In this document: positions 1 to 9,787 of the stretch, piece by piece
How the letters are laid out: the number at the start of each line of letters is the position of its first letter
Numbering within the stretch: the first letter of the stretch is position 1
DNA from: Prorocentrum cordatum
Lineage: Eukaryota; Sar; Dinophyceae; Prorocentrales; Prorocentraceae
DNA length: 64,000 nucleotides
Assembly (NCBI GenBank): GCA_963575745.1
Contig: CAUYUJ010008158.1
Span: forward strand, 124,723-188,722
Direction: 5' to 3'
Notes under the pieces: generated by a model
The model's database searches: none
Told to the model about the DNA's origin: nothing
What the model saw: the letters and a program-made list of their open reading frames with translations, nothing else
Position numbers and translations under genes: made by a program

Positions 1-324
1 CACTATGCCTGAGAGGGTTGTTCCCATCCGTTTTAGCGGGGCTACGCGCTCCCATGATGCAGGGCCAAGCTGAAGGGAAGAATGGGTTGGCGGTTTGTGC
101 TTGCATGTGATTGTTGCCTCTGTCATGTCTTTTTGAGCGCATGAGTCATTCGCGCCTCTACGCTAGAACATTGGTTGGTCGGGTGACCCCAGCACGGTCC
201 CGACACGTGATGCTCCGATGTATACGTAGCACCCGGCAATTGCGGATAAGAGTGAGGGGGCGGGCGCGGGCGACGCGGACGTCGAGCAGGCGGACCTCGT
301 GGCCCTCACCTTCCTTGTCGATGG

Positions 325-404
325 CGCCCTCCTCCTCCTTCTCCTCCTCCTCCTCCTCATCTTCCTCGTCCGCGTCCTCGTCCTCATCGTCGTCGTCGTG
401 CTCT
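325..404. repeat. TCC/TCG trinucleotide tract
   Basis: Imperfect (TCC)n grading into (TCG)n. The open frames across it on both strands are poly-Ser or poly-Asp/Glu and are products of the repeat. I see no gene in bases 1-430. Confidence 0.9.
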
Positions 405-439
405 GACAAGTTCAGCGCGGGGGGGATCGCTGGTGGGCC

Positions 440-826
440 ACCCGGAACGAATGCAAAAACAGCCCGCCGCAGGCGCCGATTTTTTGGCTTGTTCAGTGAA
501 CGTAGTTTGGGTCGCGGGTGGGTCGCGGGCTCTCCACCTCCACCTGGAAGGAATTCAAAAACAGCCCGCCGCAGGCGCCGAACATTTTGATTTGTACACT
601 ACCCGCCGCAGGCGCCGAAGTTTTGACTTGTTCAGTGAACGTAGTTTGGGTCGCGGGGGTGGGTCGCGGGCTCTCCACCTCCACCTGAAAGGAATTCAAA
701 AACAGCCCGCCGCAGGCGACGAAAATTTTGATTTGTACACTGAACGCGGTTTTGGTCGCGGGTGGGTCGCAGGTTCTTCACCTGGAACGAATGCAAAAGA
801 ACCCTGCTGCAGGCGCCGAACATTTT
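440..826 (+). repeat. ~95-150 bp tandem repeat ahead of the GGGTCGCGGGT array
   Basis: The core CAGCCCGCCGCAGGCG recurs near 460, 561, 703, 798 and 947 (the last inside the following array), each preceded by AATGCAAAA or AATTCAAAA and separated by GGGTCGCGGGT-rich DNA. The irregular spacing suggests unequal exchange. No coding support. Confidence 0.85.
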
Positions 827-1231
827 GGGTGGGTCGCGAGGCGGGTCGTGGGTGGGTCGCGGGTGGGTCGCGGTGGGTCGCGGGTGGGTCGCGGTCGCGG
901 GGTGGGTCGCGGGTGGGCCGCAGGTTCTCCACCTGGAACGAATGCAAAAGAACCCCGCCGCAGGCGCCGACAATTTTTGGTGGTTCGCGGGTTGGGTCGC
1001 GGGTGGGTCGCGGGTGGGTCGCGGTGGGTCGCGGGTGGGTCGCGGGTGGGTCGCGGGTGGGTCTCGGGGTGGGTCGCGGGTGGGTCGCGGGTGGGTCGCG
1101 GGTGGGTCGCGGGTGGGTCGCCGGGGGGGTTCGGGGTGGGTCTCGGGGCGGGTCGCGGGGTGGTTCGCGGGTGGGTCGCGGGTGGGTCGCGGGTGGGTCG
1201 CCGGGGGGTTTCGGGGTGGGTCGCGGGTGGG
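826..1231 (+). repeat. GGGTCGCGGGT minisatellite (copy 1)
   Basis: About 35 imperfect copies of an 11-bp unit GGGTCGCGGGT. All frames stay open through it, giving Gly/Arg/Val or Pro/Thr low-complexity ORFs. The same array occurs at 48408-48600 with the same right-hand flank. Confidence 0.95.
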
Positions 1232-1320
1232 ACGACGACAACAAACAACAAACAACAACAATAATCCGCATCGCGGAATTCCACTTCAGCCACGCACCCA
1301 GGGACAGTGAATGACCGTTC
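1231..1320 (+). repeat. Flank shared with the 48.6 kb minisatellite
   Basis: After the minisatellite comes a CAACAACAA-rich stretch, then AGCCACGCAC and AATGACCGTTCGG. The same order of motifs follows the second array at 48600-48712, so array and flank moved or were duplicated together. Between 1320 and 1785 I see no feature apart from TCC/TCG-rich DNA at 1585-1685. Confidence 0.7.
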
Positions 1321-1784
1321 GGTTCAGGCCCCTCACTCTGACAATTTGCTGGCGGTCGCGTCAGATTCCATTCCGGGAGCGCTCGTTGACCTACTCATGC
1401 ACTTCCCGCTTTTCCCAGCCCGAATTCTTGACCTCGCGCCAGTCCTCGACCTCACGTCGTCCTCGAAGTCCGCAGGACCAGACCGCATGGATTCCCGACC
1501 TCGACTCCGAGCTTTCGGGCTTCCGCGACGGCCTGTGGGAGGCGCTCTTTGTGCGCGTATTCTCGCGGGATTGGGAGGCCCGCCCCTTCCTCTTCGTCGT
1601 CGTCGTCCTCCATCTCTTCCTCGTCGTTGTCAGTGGTTGCCCTCCTCCCCCTCGTCGTGGTTGTCCTCCTCCTCCTCGTGCGGATCTCCCTCGCCCGAGG
1701 CGAGCCGCTGCCACCTCCAAGGGAGCAACAGGTCGAGGGGAGACGCCGTGGCTCAGAGCGGGAATCGGTTTCAGCACCGACACG

Positions 1785-1967
1785 CGCCAGCCGTTGAATG
1801 GAGTTATTTGCTGGATTTCCTGACGCCAACCTACTTCAATCGGCCTCCTAATTCTAGGCTCGGTGTGCTTTTGTTGTCTTGTGTATTTTTTTTGGGCGGG
1901 CCCGAACCCAATCTACTTCATCCGCCTTCCTGCTTCATGTTTCCACGTACTTTTCTCGACTGGCGGG
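1785..1967. mobile_element. Family F inverted-repeat element, diverged copy
   Basis: Begins GCCAGCCGTTGAA and ends TCTCGACTGGCGG, imperfect inverted repeats. The interior has the family F blocks CCTACTTCAATCGGCCTCC and TGCTTCATGTTTCCACGTAC. Related copies are at 4370, 15497 and 27059. Confidence 0.65.
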
Positions 1968-2127
1968 TATCGGTACCGATACCGCTCAATATCTCTCCAA
2001 GATGCCCCTGAGAGGCCCCAAGAAGCCTCCAAGCGTCGCCCAATAAGGTTTCCAGCGAGGACCTCAGAGGCGAAAACCACTGAACACTAAAACATCACAG
2101 CGTGTGTGTCCTGTTTGGGCGCCTCTT

Positions 2128-2214
2128 TGGGGTGCCCCTGATCGCTTCGGCTGGATTTGCCTCGGAATCCTGGTCAGGTCGCGCCCCATGAGAGGCCCGG
2201 GGGGTCGCGATGCT
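2128..2214. mobile_element. Family O fragment
   Basis: The block GGCTGGATTTGCCTCG, then CCTGGTCAG and GAGAGGCCCGGGG, matches the interior of the family O element at 14564-14711 and of the WD40 intron at 32501-32791. The ends are not recognisable. Bases 2215-2490 show nothing I can name. Confidence 0.5.
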
Positions 2215-2489
2215 CTTTTCCTTGTGTTCCCCAAGTGGCATGGCCGCGCGAGTCTTTGATGCCCCGGGCAACGGTGCACCCGCTCAGTCTGGCTGGGCCC
2301 AGGTGTGGTCTGGCGACGCCACGGCAGGGCCCGAGGCGTTGCGACTGCCTGGGCTTCTCTGCCTGGCCCGGAATCGGGGCCCCTTCTGTGTTCATTCAGG
2401 AGGGTTCAAAACACAGACACAACTTATGGATGATTCGCAGTGAAGTGTGGAACAGATGGTGAGAGGAGGGGAGGCGGACATCCAGAACA

Positions 2490-2566
2490 CGTGGAAGAGA
2501 CGGGGACGCTCGGGATTTGTGCCGATTTATTTGTGTGTGTGTGTGTCCATGGGCCCCTTCAGGTCT
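2490..2566 (+). repeat. Family S fragment
   Basis: TTTATTTGTGTGTGTGTG followed by TCCATGGGCCCCTTCAGG corresponds to the right part of family S copies at 5786, 6075, 28195 and 63768. Confidence 0.55.
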
Positions 2567-2589
2567 GAGTTCGCCCCTGCCACTCCCCT

Positions 2590-2800
2590 CCTGCCTTCCA
2601 GGGTCCACTCCGAGCCGATCGACCCGACCCGATATCGTTTCCGGCCAGCCCGGTCCGATGCGCTTCACATAAAAACCGACGATGCGATACGGCCCGGTGC
2701 TCGTCGGGCGCTGTTGTGCAGCCTGGAGTGGCCGATTCAGTTCCGTCTCCGTGCCGATGCGGTCCGATTCGATGCACGGTCCGATCCTAGCTGTGTTTTT
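2590..2800 (+). repeat. Family X: CCGAT-rich dispersed repeat
   Basis: Degenerate repeats of CCGATTCGAT, CCGACCCGAT and GATGCGGTCCG. Similar DNA follows family I elements at 27500-27610 and 46470-46720. Bases 2800-3140 hold nothing recognised. Confidence 0.45.
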
Positions 2801-3139
2801 TTTCGATTCGTTGCTGGCTGCTCTTGCCTACCCCTCCTGTCTCCCTTCCCGCGGCCACTGCCCTCAGGAATCATAATCTCATGACTGCTCCTGCTCAGCC
2901 TGAGTTTTTGCTTGATGAGAAGTCTCCCTGTCGAAGTGCCAGTGCCGCCAGCGCAAAACTTGATGAGTCTATTCATCGCGTTTTGCGCTCGCGGCGCTCA
3001 GTGAGCTCGGGCGCTAGTTGAGCCTCCTGCCGTCGTTCGCCTGGCGCGTCAAGAGTTGGGTTTGGCAATTCTACTAGAGGAGGTCCACCGAGAAAACCTG
3101 CCAAAATCTCCGGAACATCTTCAATAGGAAATTCACCCC

Positions 3140-3512
3140 CCCAAAGAACACAACCCTAAACCAGCACCTGAGAAAATCCGCAAATCCCCCCAAACACTTC
3201 AAACAATCTCTAAGCCCAAGCCTGGGAACATCTCACCCCCCCAACAAAAACGATCAACCAGCTCTGAGGCAAAAAACCTGGGAAGATCTCACCCCCCCAA
3301 AAAACATTTGAAACCGCGTGACGCAAGAGCCCAAACCTGGGAACATCTGACCCCCCCAAACAAGAACTATCAAACATCTCTAAGCCCCAACCTGGGAAAA
3401 TCTCCCCCCCCAGCAAAAACTTGAAACCGCGTGACTCCAGATGCAAAACCTGGGAACATCTGACCCCCCCAACAAGAACTATCAAACATCTCTAAGCCCC
3501 AACCTGTGAAAA
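3140..3512. repeat. Tandem satellite, ~55-60 bp unit (115 bp double unit)
   Basis: CTGGGAACATCTGACCCCCC or close variants recur near 3226, 3273, 3340, 3394, 3450 and 3505, alternating with CAAACATCTCTAAGCCC and TTGAAACCGCGTGACTC. Minus-strand ORFs here show repeated WGGEIFPG-type peptides produced by the satellite, not a conserved protein. Confidence 0.85.
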
Positions 3513-3514
3513 TC

Positions 3515-3612
3515 TCCTCCGCCTCCTCCTCCTGCTCCTCCTCCTGCTCCTCCTCCTCTTTCTCCTCCTCCTCCTCCTCCTCCTCCTCCTCCTTCTCCTC
3601 CTCCCCCCCCCA
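3515..3612. repeat. (TCC)n microsatellite
   Basis: TCC/TGC/TTC triplets followed by a C9 run. It directly abuts the satellite before it. Confidence 0.95.
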
Positions 3613-3805
3613 AGAAAAACTTGAAACCTCGTGACTCGAGAGGCTGCGCTGCCGCTCTCTTGCGCGCCCGCCCGGGCGGCCCTCGGCGCGCCGCCTCCCG
3701 AGCGCGCGCCTCGGCCGCCCACCTGGGCACACGCCGCCGTCTCCTGGCCAGGCTCTTCGCGGGTGCCGATCAGCAACACGCCGGTCGTTGGAAGCAGGTG
3801 TTCTT

Positions 3806-4041
3806 TCGGGAGCCTTGAGACGGGGGTCAACGCAAACGGGGGTCAGCCAGGGCGCCAGGACTTGCAGGATCCTGCAGGGCTAGGCTCCCATTGACCCGGG
3901 TTTGGGTGCAGGACCCTGCAGGATCTTGCAGGATCCTCCGCATTGACCCGGGTTTGGGTGCAGGGTCTTGCAGGATCTTGCAGGATTCTGCACGCCCTGG
4001 CTGACCCGGGTCTGGGTTGACCTGGGTCAGGAGATCCCCGA
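3806..4041. mobile_element. Family G element inserted in a family F fragment
   Basis: Starts TCGGGAGCCTTGAGACGG, ends TTGACCTGGGTCAGG-AGATCCCCG. The interior repeats GACCCGGGTTTGGGTGCAGG and CTGCAGGATC. TTCTT is present on both sides (3801-3805, 4042-4046). The left flank is the start of a family F copy (CGCCGGTCGTTGG at 3769), so G landed in F. The second copy is at 20515. Confidence 0.75.
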
Positions 4042-4049
4042 TTCTTGGA

Positions 4050-4184
4050 CTCCAGAAGCCGGATATACGTGGAGCGCGCGTAAGATTCTTGCTTGGGAGC
4101 CAGGCCCGCGCCCACGGAACAGATGTTCTGCACAGGCCCGACCTAAATCTCATGTCCCAACGCATCTCCAGAAGCCGGATATAC
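4050..4184. mobile_element. Short insertion bounded by 19-bp direct repeats
   Basis: CTCCAGAAGCCGGATATAC occurs at 4050-4068 and 4166-4184. The DNA between contains CGCGTAAG near its left end and AGGCCCGACCTAA near its right, like a shrunken family A element. Confidence 0.5.
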
Positions 4185-4187
4185 TTT

Positions 4188-4363
4188 GAGCGGCGCGAAG
4201 CCACAGGGTCGCCTGCGCCGGCATTGGCGCGCAAGCTGCCCGCGTAAGGTCGCGCGAACGCGCCTTCGTCTCCAATGTGGTGTGCCGCGCTGGTGGCCAG
4301 CGTACGCCACCGCGTAAGGCCACTATGCCATCTCGCGTCAGGCCCTCCTCTTTTCGTCGCTCA
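4188..4363. mobile_element. Family H element
   Basis: Contains the family blocks CATTGGCGCGCAAGCTGCCC, GCGTAAGGTCGCGCG, CCGCGTAAGGCCACTATGCC and ATCTCGCGTCAGGCCC, with inverted ends close to GCGACG. Other copies: 5349, 19820, 34001, 35505, 43470. Confidence 0.75.
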
Positions 4364-4369
4364 CCTGTG

Positions 4370-4554
4370 CACGCCGGTCGTTGAAAGTAGGTATTCTTGG
4401 ACTCCCAGATCCCAATCTGCTTCAAGCGCCTTCCTATTTCAACAAGAAGCGGCACGCTTTTGCTGTGTCTTGTTATTCTCTGGGAGGGCCTGGGCCCAAT
4501 CCACTTTATCCGCCTTCCTACTTCACGTTTCTGCCTACTTCTTCCGACCGGCGT
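4370..4554. mobile_element. Family F element, well-preserved copy
   Basis: The left end CACGCCGGTCGTTGAAAGTA and right end CTACTTCTTCCGACCGGCGTG are inverted repeats of each other. The interior has CCAATCTGCTTCAAGCGCC and TTTATCCGCCTTCCTACTTC. Confidence 0.85.
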
Positions 4555-4570
4555 GTACTCTATGCCTCCC

Positions 4571-4757
4571 AGCAGTGGTCCGAATAGAGGGGTTTGGGGA
4601 TTGCGCCGCGTCGGTGATGCATGGACGATGCATCGCCGATGCATCGGCGATGCGGTCTGATGTGGAGCCCGATTTTCCAGACGCCGACGTCGCCGATGCC
4701 GATGCATCGGTGATGCATCGACGGTGCATCGTGGTCCTCCGACCCTATCTTGGCAGC
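4571..4757. mobile_element. Family C element (GCATCGGCGATGC palindromes)
   Basis: Repeated GATGCATCGGCGATGCGG motifs in both orientations between ends resembling GTCGGAGGATCGCGCC. Diverged at the left end. Bases 4758-5345 contain no feature I can support. Confidence 0.6.
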
Positions 4758-5348
4758 ATTTGCATTTTTGATTTCCAGATTCGATCCTCGATAATCCTGG
4801 GCTCCATACGGGTCGCTGCGCGGGTGGGATGGGGTTTCGCTCCTTGTCGGTTCTGGCCGCGATTCGGGTGTTTCCTTCGCGCTGTCGCGCCCACAGTAAG
4901 CAGGTGCACAGCGCTTTCGTGGTCTATCTCCGCAGAGCCAATTACATGTGACATGTGCCATCGCTCACGCTTGTGCGGGGGACCCGCCTGCTCCACAACG
5001 TTGCCTCGGGAAAGCCGTCTCACGACTCCTTGCCTCCCTGGCGAGCGTGGATCCGCAGGTGTGGTGGCCGGCCCTCGTCTTCCGGTCCGCGCACTTCAGG
5101 CGGCCGCTTGCTTTGCCACGCCAGGGGCTTGTGTCCGTGTCCACCGCCGCGTTGGGGACGTCCCACCCGAGGATCTGGCGGAACGCTGGACATGGACGTC
5201 GTCCCCCCCCCCCCCCCGCGAGGGCCGGAAGTGCCCCCACACCTTCTAACGCTCCGCGAGGTCCTCGAGGGCAAGTCTCTCCAGAGCGGCGGGCACGAAC
5301 AAATCCCCGGCGTAGTTGCCTTCTGTTTCTCTCTAGGCCTCCCAGATA

Positions 5349-5512
5349 AGCGACGAAGAAGAACGGGGTCGTCTTCACCGACATGGGCGTGTAAGCTACC
5401 CACGTAAGGTCGCGCCTGAGCGCCTTCGTTTTTCAACGCAGCGCGCCGCGCGGGCGGTCCGCGCAGGCCCCCGCGTGAGGTCTCGCGTTCGACTGGTTTC
5501 TTTCCGTCGCTC
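5349..5512. mobile_element. Family H element
   Basis: AGCGACGAAGAAGAACGGGG on the left and TTTCTTTCCGTCGCTC on the right are inverted repeats. The interior has CACGTAAGGTCGCGCCTGAG and CCCCCGCGTGAGGTCTCGCG. Confidence 0.75.
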
Positions 5513-5570
5513 GGATGGGTTCGGAGTGCAGTCAAAATCCATCATAAGGACAAACGGCTGTCTTCAGGGT

Positions 5571-5775
5571 TCGGCGGCGAGCGTGGGGGGGAAGCGAGAA
5601 GGGGCGGGCCCTCTCAGAAGGCTCGGAAGTTCCCCGGCCTTCTCTGAGAAGTCTCCGCAGCCTTCCCCGAAGACGCAGAAGACTTCTCAGAAGGCTCGAG
5701 GGCTTCTGAGAAGCCCCGCCGCCTCCTGAGCAGGCCTCCTCCTCCTCGCTTTCCCCCCCCCCTGGCTCGCAGCCA
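5571..5775. mobile_element. Family E element with AGGGT target duplication
   Basis: The left end TCGGCGGCGAGCGTGGGGGG and right end CCCCCCTGGCTCGCAGCCA are inverted repeats. AGGGT flanks both sides (5566-5570, 5776-5780). The interior is rich in CTTCTCAGAAGG and CTTCTGAGAAG quasi-palindromes. Confidence 0.85.
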
Positions 5776-5785
5776 AGGGTCCGGG

Positions 5786-6193
5786 GGGAAGATAGAGACC
5801 CAGCAAATTGTGTCAAGATATATGGGCAATCTCCTGGGATCTGTGTGTGTGTGTCTTTCTTTGCGTGTCTGTGGGCCCCGTTGTGCAAGCTTTTCGGCAC
5901 CGCCTGCACCCCGGGCTCCGCCCGCTCCGGCCGCCTGAGGTCCCGCCCTCTTGTGCCCTGTCTCCCTCATTAAAGCTGTGCGCAGCCCGCCTAGCTTTTC
6001 GCGGAAGAGGTTCGCTCTCGCCCCGCCGACCAAAAAAGTCTGTGGGCCCCGTCAAGAGCGTGCCCTCGAGCCCGGGGGGAAGATAGAGACCCAGCAAATT
6101 GTGTCAAGACATATGGGCAATCTCCTGGGATCTGTGTGTGTGTCTTTCTTTGCGTGTCTGTGGGCCCCTTCAAGAGCGTGCCCTCGAGCCCCC
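5786..6193 (+). repeat. Two near-identical family S blocks in a local duplication
   Basis: Blocks 5786-5880 and 6075-6172 share GGGGGGAAGATAGAGACCCA, CAGCAAATTGTGTCAAGA and TGTGTCTTTCTTTGCGTG, with only a few differences. The second block is bracketed by a ~35-bp direct repeat beginning TCTGTGGGCCCC and ending GTGCCCTCGAGCC (6038-6073 and 6158-6193). No ORF is supported. Confidence 0.85.
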
Positions 6194-6325
6194 TGCCTCT
6201 GCCGCCCGTCCCCTGCCGCTCTCGCGTGCCGGCCCCTCGGGGGTGCCCCCCGGGGGGCGGGCGACGCCCCTCGGCGGGCGCCCCCGCCTCGGGCGGCCGA
6301 GGCCCTTGCGCGCTTGCAGCTCGGC

Positions 6326-6511
6326 ATCGTTGAAGCGATCCCCATCCCCGTCCCCATCCCCTTCGAGACGCCCACAAAGGTTGCCACCCCCCAGTTTGGG
6401 GAGACACCCCTCGACACCCGAAGGGCGCGACCTGCACTCCCCATCTAGGGGGGCAGGATCGGCCAGTGGGGCCCAGGCCACGCCGCTGGGGATGGGGATC
6501 GGTGAAACGAT
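6326..6511. mobile_element. Family D element
   Basis: Inverted ends ATCGTTGAAGCGATCCCCAT and ATGGGGATCGGTGAAACGAT. The interior carries CCAGTTTGGGGAGACACCCC and GGCCAGTGGGGCCCAGGCCA. Other copies: 24020-24362, 40563-40800, and a right half at 30736-30802. Confidence 0.8.
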
Positions 6512-6540
6512 ACTCAGCAGCGGGGCCTTGTTACAGATTT

Positions 6541-6634
6541 TGACTGCAGGGTGGGGTCGGAGGATTTCACCGCATCGCCAGTACATCGGTGACGTATCGA
6601 CGATGCGGCGCGATCATTCGACCGCACCTGCTCG
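6541..6634. mobile_element. Family C element, short copy
   Basis: GGTGGGGTCGGAGGATTTC and GATGCGGCGCGATCATTCG are inverted ends around CATCGGTGACGTATCGACGATG. Its right terminus CCTGCTCG is where the next family A element was inserted. Confidence 0.75.
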
Positions 6635-6787
6635 TAAGTCGGGCGTGCCCCTCTACAGGAGGAGCATGCAGAAATTGTCAAAACATAGTCTGGGGATGTT
6701 TTTTTTTTGTCAATTGTTGTATATTGTTTGGCTATGTTTGATTCTTCGCCCAAACTCCGCCCGTAGAGGGACGTGCCCGATCTGAAT
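6635..6787. mobile_element. Family A element (copy 1)
   Basis: TAAGTCGGGCGTGCCCCTCT on the left and GAGGGACGTGCCCGA on the right. Interior AAAACATAGTCTGGGGATG plus a T-run. The flanks CTGCTCG (6628-6634) and CTACTCG (6788-6794) form a 7-bp duplication with one difference. Bases 6790-7150 show no feature. Confidence 0.85.
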
Positions 6788-7152
6788 CTACTCGGCCGCT
6801 ATCTCGGAAGCTTCCCTCCGGCTCTCCGCGGACGCGGCGGCACCGAGGCCAGAGGCTGCTCAGGCCTCCGAGCCTGTCCTTGCCAGGGGCTGCCCTCGTC
6901 GGACATCGATCGGCCAGGCGGCGTCGAGCCTCGCAGCCCGAGGGTCGCGCGGACTTGCGGCGATTGCTCCCAGAGGAGGGCGAGCTGAGACTGCGGCAGT
7001 GGGCCTTCGGGGGCCCCCCTTCGTCGCCACGGCTGGGCGCAGCTCGGACAACTGGTGCGCTTGGCCTCCAGGAGGGGTCCGGGGACCGACCCTGAGCTGC
7101 CACCGTCTCAGCTCGCCCCGCTCCGAGGCTGGCGACGATCACTCGCCTTGCC

Positions 7153-7473
7153 CGAGGAAGCCAGCAGCCTGGGCAGGATCACCCCGTTGCGCGCTCCAGC
7201 AAGCTGCCTCGCCTTCATCGGAAGCGAGCCCGGGGGGAAACGAGAAGGGGCGGGCCTTCTCAGAAGGCTCGGACGCCTCCTGGCCTTCTGGGAAGTTTTC
7301 TGAGCCTTCCCCGGAGACGCAGGGCATCTCTCAGAAGGCGCGAGGGCTTCTGAGAAGCCCCGCCGTGTTCTGAGAGGGCCTCGTCCTTCTCACTTCCCCC
7401 CTCGCTCGCCGCCGAGAGGAGGAAACCAGCAGCCAGGGCAGGATCACCAGGTGGCGCGCTGCAGCAAGTTGAC
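7153..7473. mobile_element. Family E element (7218-7415) between two ~57-bp direct repeats
   Basis: The E ends TCGGAAGCGAGCCCGGGGGG and CCCTCGCTCGCCGCCGA are inverted repeats. On the left, CCAGCAGCCTGGGCAGGATC with GCGCGCTCCAGCAAG spans 7153-7214. On the right, CCAGCAGCCAGGGCAGGATC with GCGCGCTGCAGCAAG spans 7417-7473. This duplication is much longer than a normal TSD. Confidence 0.75.
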
Positions 7474-7622
7474 TCGTATTGCAGGTGCTGATGGGGTTGG
7501 CATCTCTCCTTTGGCGGAGGGCTGGCCCGAAGCTGGTGGAGGCAAAGGGGGGGGCCGCGGGCGGAAGCCAGCGGAAGTTCGGTGGCAAGCGGCGGAAGCG
7601 CAACATTACCTCCTGGATCCTG

Positions 7623-7686
7623 TACCCCCCCCCCCTTAACCCGAAATTTGGGTCTCCGGGTTGGGTCGGGGTGGCCTGGTAGGTAA
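7623..7686. mobile_element. Family J half-element
   Basis: A C13 run, then CCCGAAATTTGGGTCTCCGG and GGGTCGGGGTGGCCTGGTAG, matches the right half of family J at 53858-54022. Confidence 0.6.
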
Positions 7687-7814
7687 TTAGTGAATCTTTC
7701 GGGTCACGTTCTGCTGTTTGGGGCTCTTGAAGCCCTCTCTAGAACCTGCCAGGGCTGTCCTCGATTGTCTTCTGGGCCGTCTTGGCCGCGCGCTGACCCC
7801 CCCCTGTGTTGTAA

Positions 7815-8020
7815 TTCGGCGGCGAGCGATGGGGGGTGGGAAGCGAGGAGGAGGAGGAGGCCTTCTCAGAAGGCGGCGGGGCTTCTCAGAAGCCCTCGCG
7901 CCTTCAGAGATATGCCCGGTGTCTTCGGGGAAGGCTAAGGACCTTCTCAGAAGGCCGGGGGACTTCCGAGCCTTCTGAGAAGGCCCGCCCCTTCTCACTT
8001 CCCCCCGGGCTCGCCGCCGA
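7815..8020. mobile_element. Family E element
   Basis: TCGGCGGCGAGCGATGGGGG and CCCCCCGGGCTCGCCGCCGA are inverted ends. The inside is CTTCTCAGAAGGC palindromes. No clear target duplication. Bases 8021-8540 hold nothing recognised. Confidence 0.8.
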
Positions 8021-8540
8021 GAAATGCCTCTCTTTCGGGAGCGAGGGTTTCTGAAGCGGAAGGCCTCATAGCGCACTCTAGAGCACCCCCCTCCTTGGCC
8101 AGTGATTCTGAACAGGTGGTTCCTCCGAGCAGTATTGGGAGAGGGGGTCGTGGATGTACCGCAGATCTTGCAAGTGCAAGCGCTCCTGAGCGTAGTTGCC
8201 CCAGTGTGAGCAACATGACTCTTGAGCAGCGTAGGACGTCAGCGCGAGGCCCTTTTCGGCGACGCATTGTCAGGACCGGAATGTAAGTTCGTTTGGTTTG
8301 TTGCTCCCCACACATTGCTCGGGCTCAGATGGCAGTGCTGGCAATCAGTTCCACCCCCCAGGACGAGCGCTTTTTCCGTGTAGGCTCGCCATGGACGGCT
8401 TGAGGTGCGGCTTCGACATGTATGAGTGGAGTTGTGGCGGATCCGCTTTCGGTCCCGACTGGGATTGCAGTGGATCTGCTTCCGCCCGCGTGGGTCGGAG
8501 GGACGCCAACCATACACCACCAATACTGTGTGCGCGTCGC

Positions 8541-8667
8541 CCCCTCCTCCTCCTCCTCCTCCTCCCTCCCCTCCTCCTCCCTCCCCTCCTCCTCCTCCTC
8601 CTCCTCCTCCTCCTCCTCCTCCTCCTCCTCCTCCTCCTCCTCCTCCTCCTCCTCCTCCCTCCTCCCC
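8541..8667. repeat. (TCC)n microsatellite
   Basis: About 40 TCC triplets with occasional TCCC breaks. The poly-Ser/Leu/Pro and poly-Glu/Arg/Gly frames here are repeat translation. Confidence 0.97.
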
Positions 8668-8819
8668 AGCCCTGGCCAGGTCCATCCTGGGCCCTGCCTG
8701 CACTGGCGCATAGGCCTCCAGGCCTTGGCCAAGGGGGCCTGTACACCAGTCCAGGGCCCAGGACGGGCCTGGCCAGGGCCTGTGGTGGTGTATCGTTTAG
8801 AGCTCTCCCAGTTGAGTAC

Positions 8820-8965
8820 TTACCAGACCACCCCAACCCAACTCGAAGGCCCGAATTTTGGGTCAGGGGTTCCACATGTGTTTTCTCAATGTTCCCCGCC
8901 CCCCCCACTGGAAATGGAGAGCAAATTGAAGCCGTCGGGTTGGGTTGGGGTGGTTTGGTGGGTGG
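8820..8965. mobile_element. Family J palindromic element
   Basis: TTACCAGACCACCCCAACCC on the left is inverted at GGGTTGGGGTGGTTTGGTGG on the right. The centre has TTTTCTCAATGTTCCCCGCC and CACTGGAAATGGAGAGC. Element 53858-54022 is the same family in opposite orientation. Confidence 0.8.
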
Positions 8966-9149
8966 TGGCTAGTGGATCTGATCTGGCTTGTTGCAGACCT
9001 GGTTGCGTCCCCGTGTTCTCACACGGATCTGGCCTATTCCCAGCGGGGCTCCCCCAGGGCCCGCCCGTGACGCGTTGAGATTCTGGGGGGCGGGGTTTGC
9101 GGTATTCTGAGTGTCGCGGCTCGTACTTCAAAAGGAACATCGTCTTGCG

Positions 9150-9330
9150 TAAGTCGAGTCTGGCAGACGGTGAGGGAGGGAGAAGGGAGTACAGTCGGAC
9201 TGAGGTATGAGATCGAGGTCGGCTCGGGAATGATACCCTACTGTTCTTCGTATTTGTTGGATGTTCTTGTGCATCCTGGGGAGGGTACCCTTGGATGTTC
9301 TGTGTGTTTTGGCCTTCGGATGGTCTCATG
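9150..9330 (+). repeat. Family T dispersed repeat
   Basis: The order ACAGTCGGACTGAGGTA, AAGATCGAG-like GAGATCGAGGTCGG, GTTGGATGTTCTTG and GCATCCTGGGGAGGGT is repeated with divergence at 20005-20190. Bases 9330-9785 hold nothing recognised beyond ACCACATAGCTTGAATCACA, also present in altered form near 17640. Confidence 0.6.
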
Positions 9331-9787
9331 TTTTTGAAGGATGTTATTATGTCCTAGGTCCAGCCGTACGTGTGGGAATAATGGAGCAAGGAGGGAGAGG
9401 CACAGAAAGGGAGAGGAACAAGGAGGATTCAGGACTATTCAGTGCCGTAGTGCGTAGCTGCACATCTTGCTTTGCATCGAGCTGGAGCGCGCGCGATGGT
9501 TCTACAGCCTCGTGCGAGTTTTCTCCTAACGCTGGTCCACGGGCCTACGCTGGCTTGCAGCTGGCCGCTTATTAGCGAGGGCAAGGCGGTGTGGCTTTGC
9601 ACCACATAGCTTGAATCACATAGCTTTCACCGCTGAAGTCAGAATTGTACCTTGCAGGAGACAGGACGAAGTGTACGAGAGGACACATCAGACCGACGGG
9701 GACCCGACTCCTTGCGGAACACATGTTGGGGATTACCCCAGTGCGACCCTACCTAGAAGTTGGAGCCCCTAGGAAAGCAGCGTTAGT

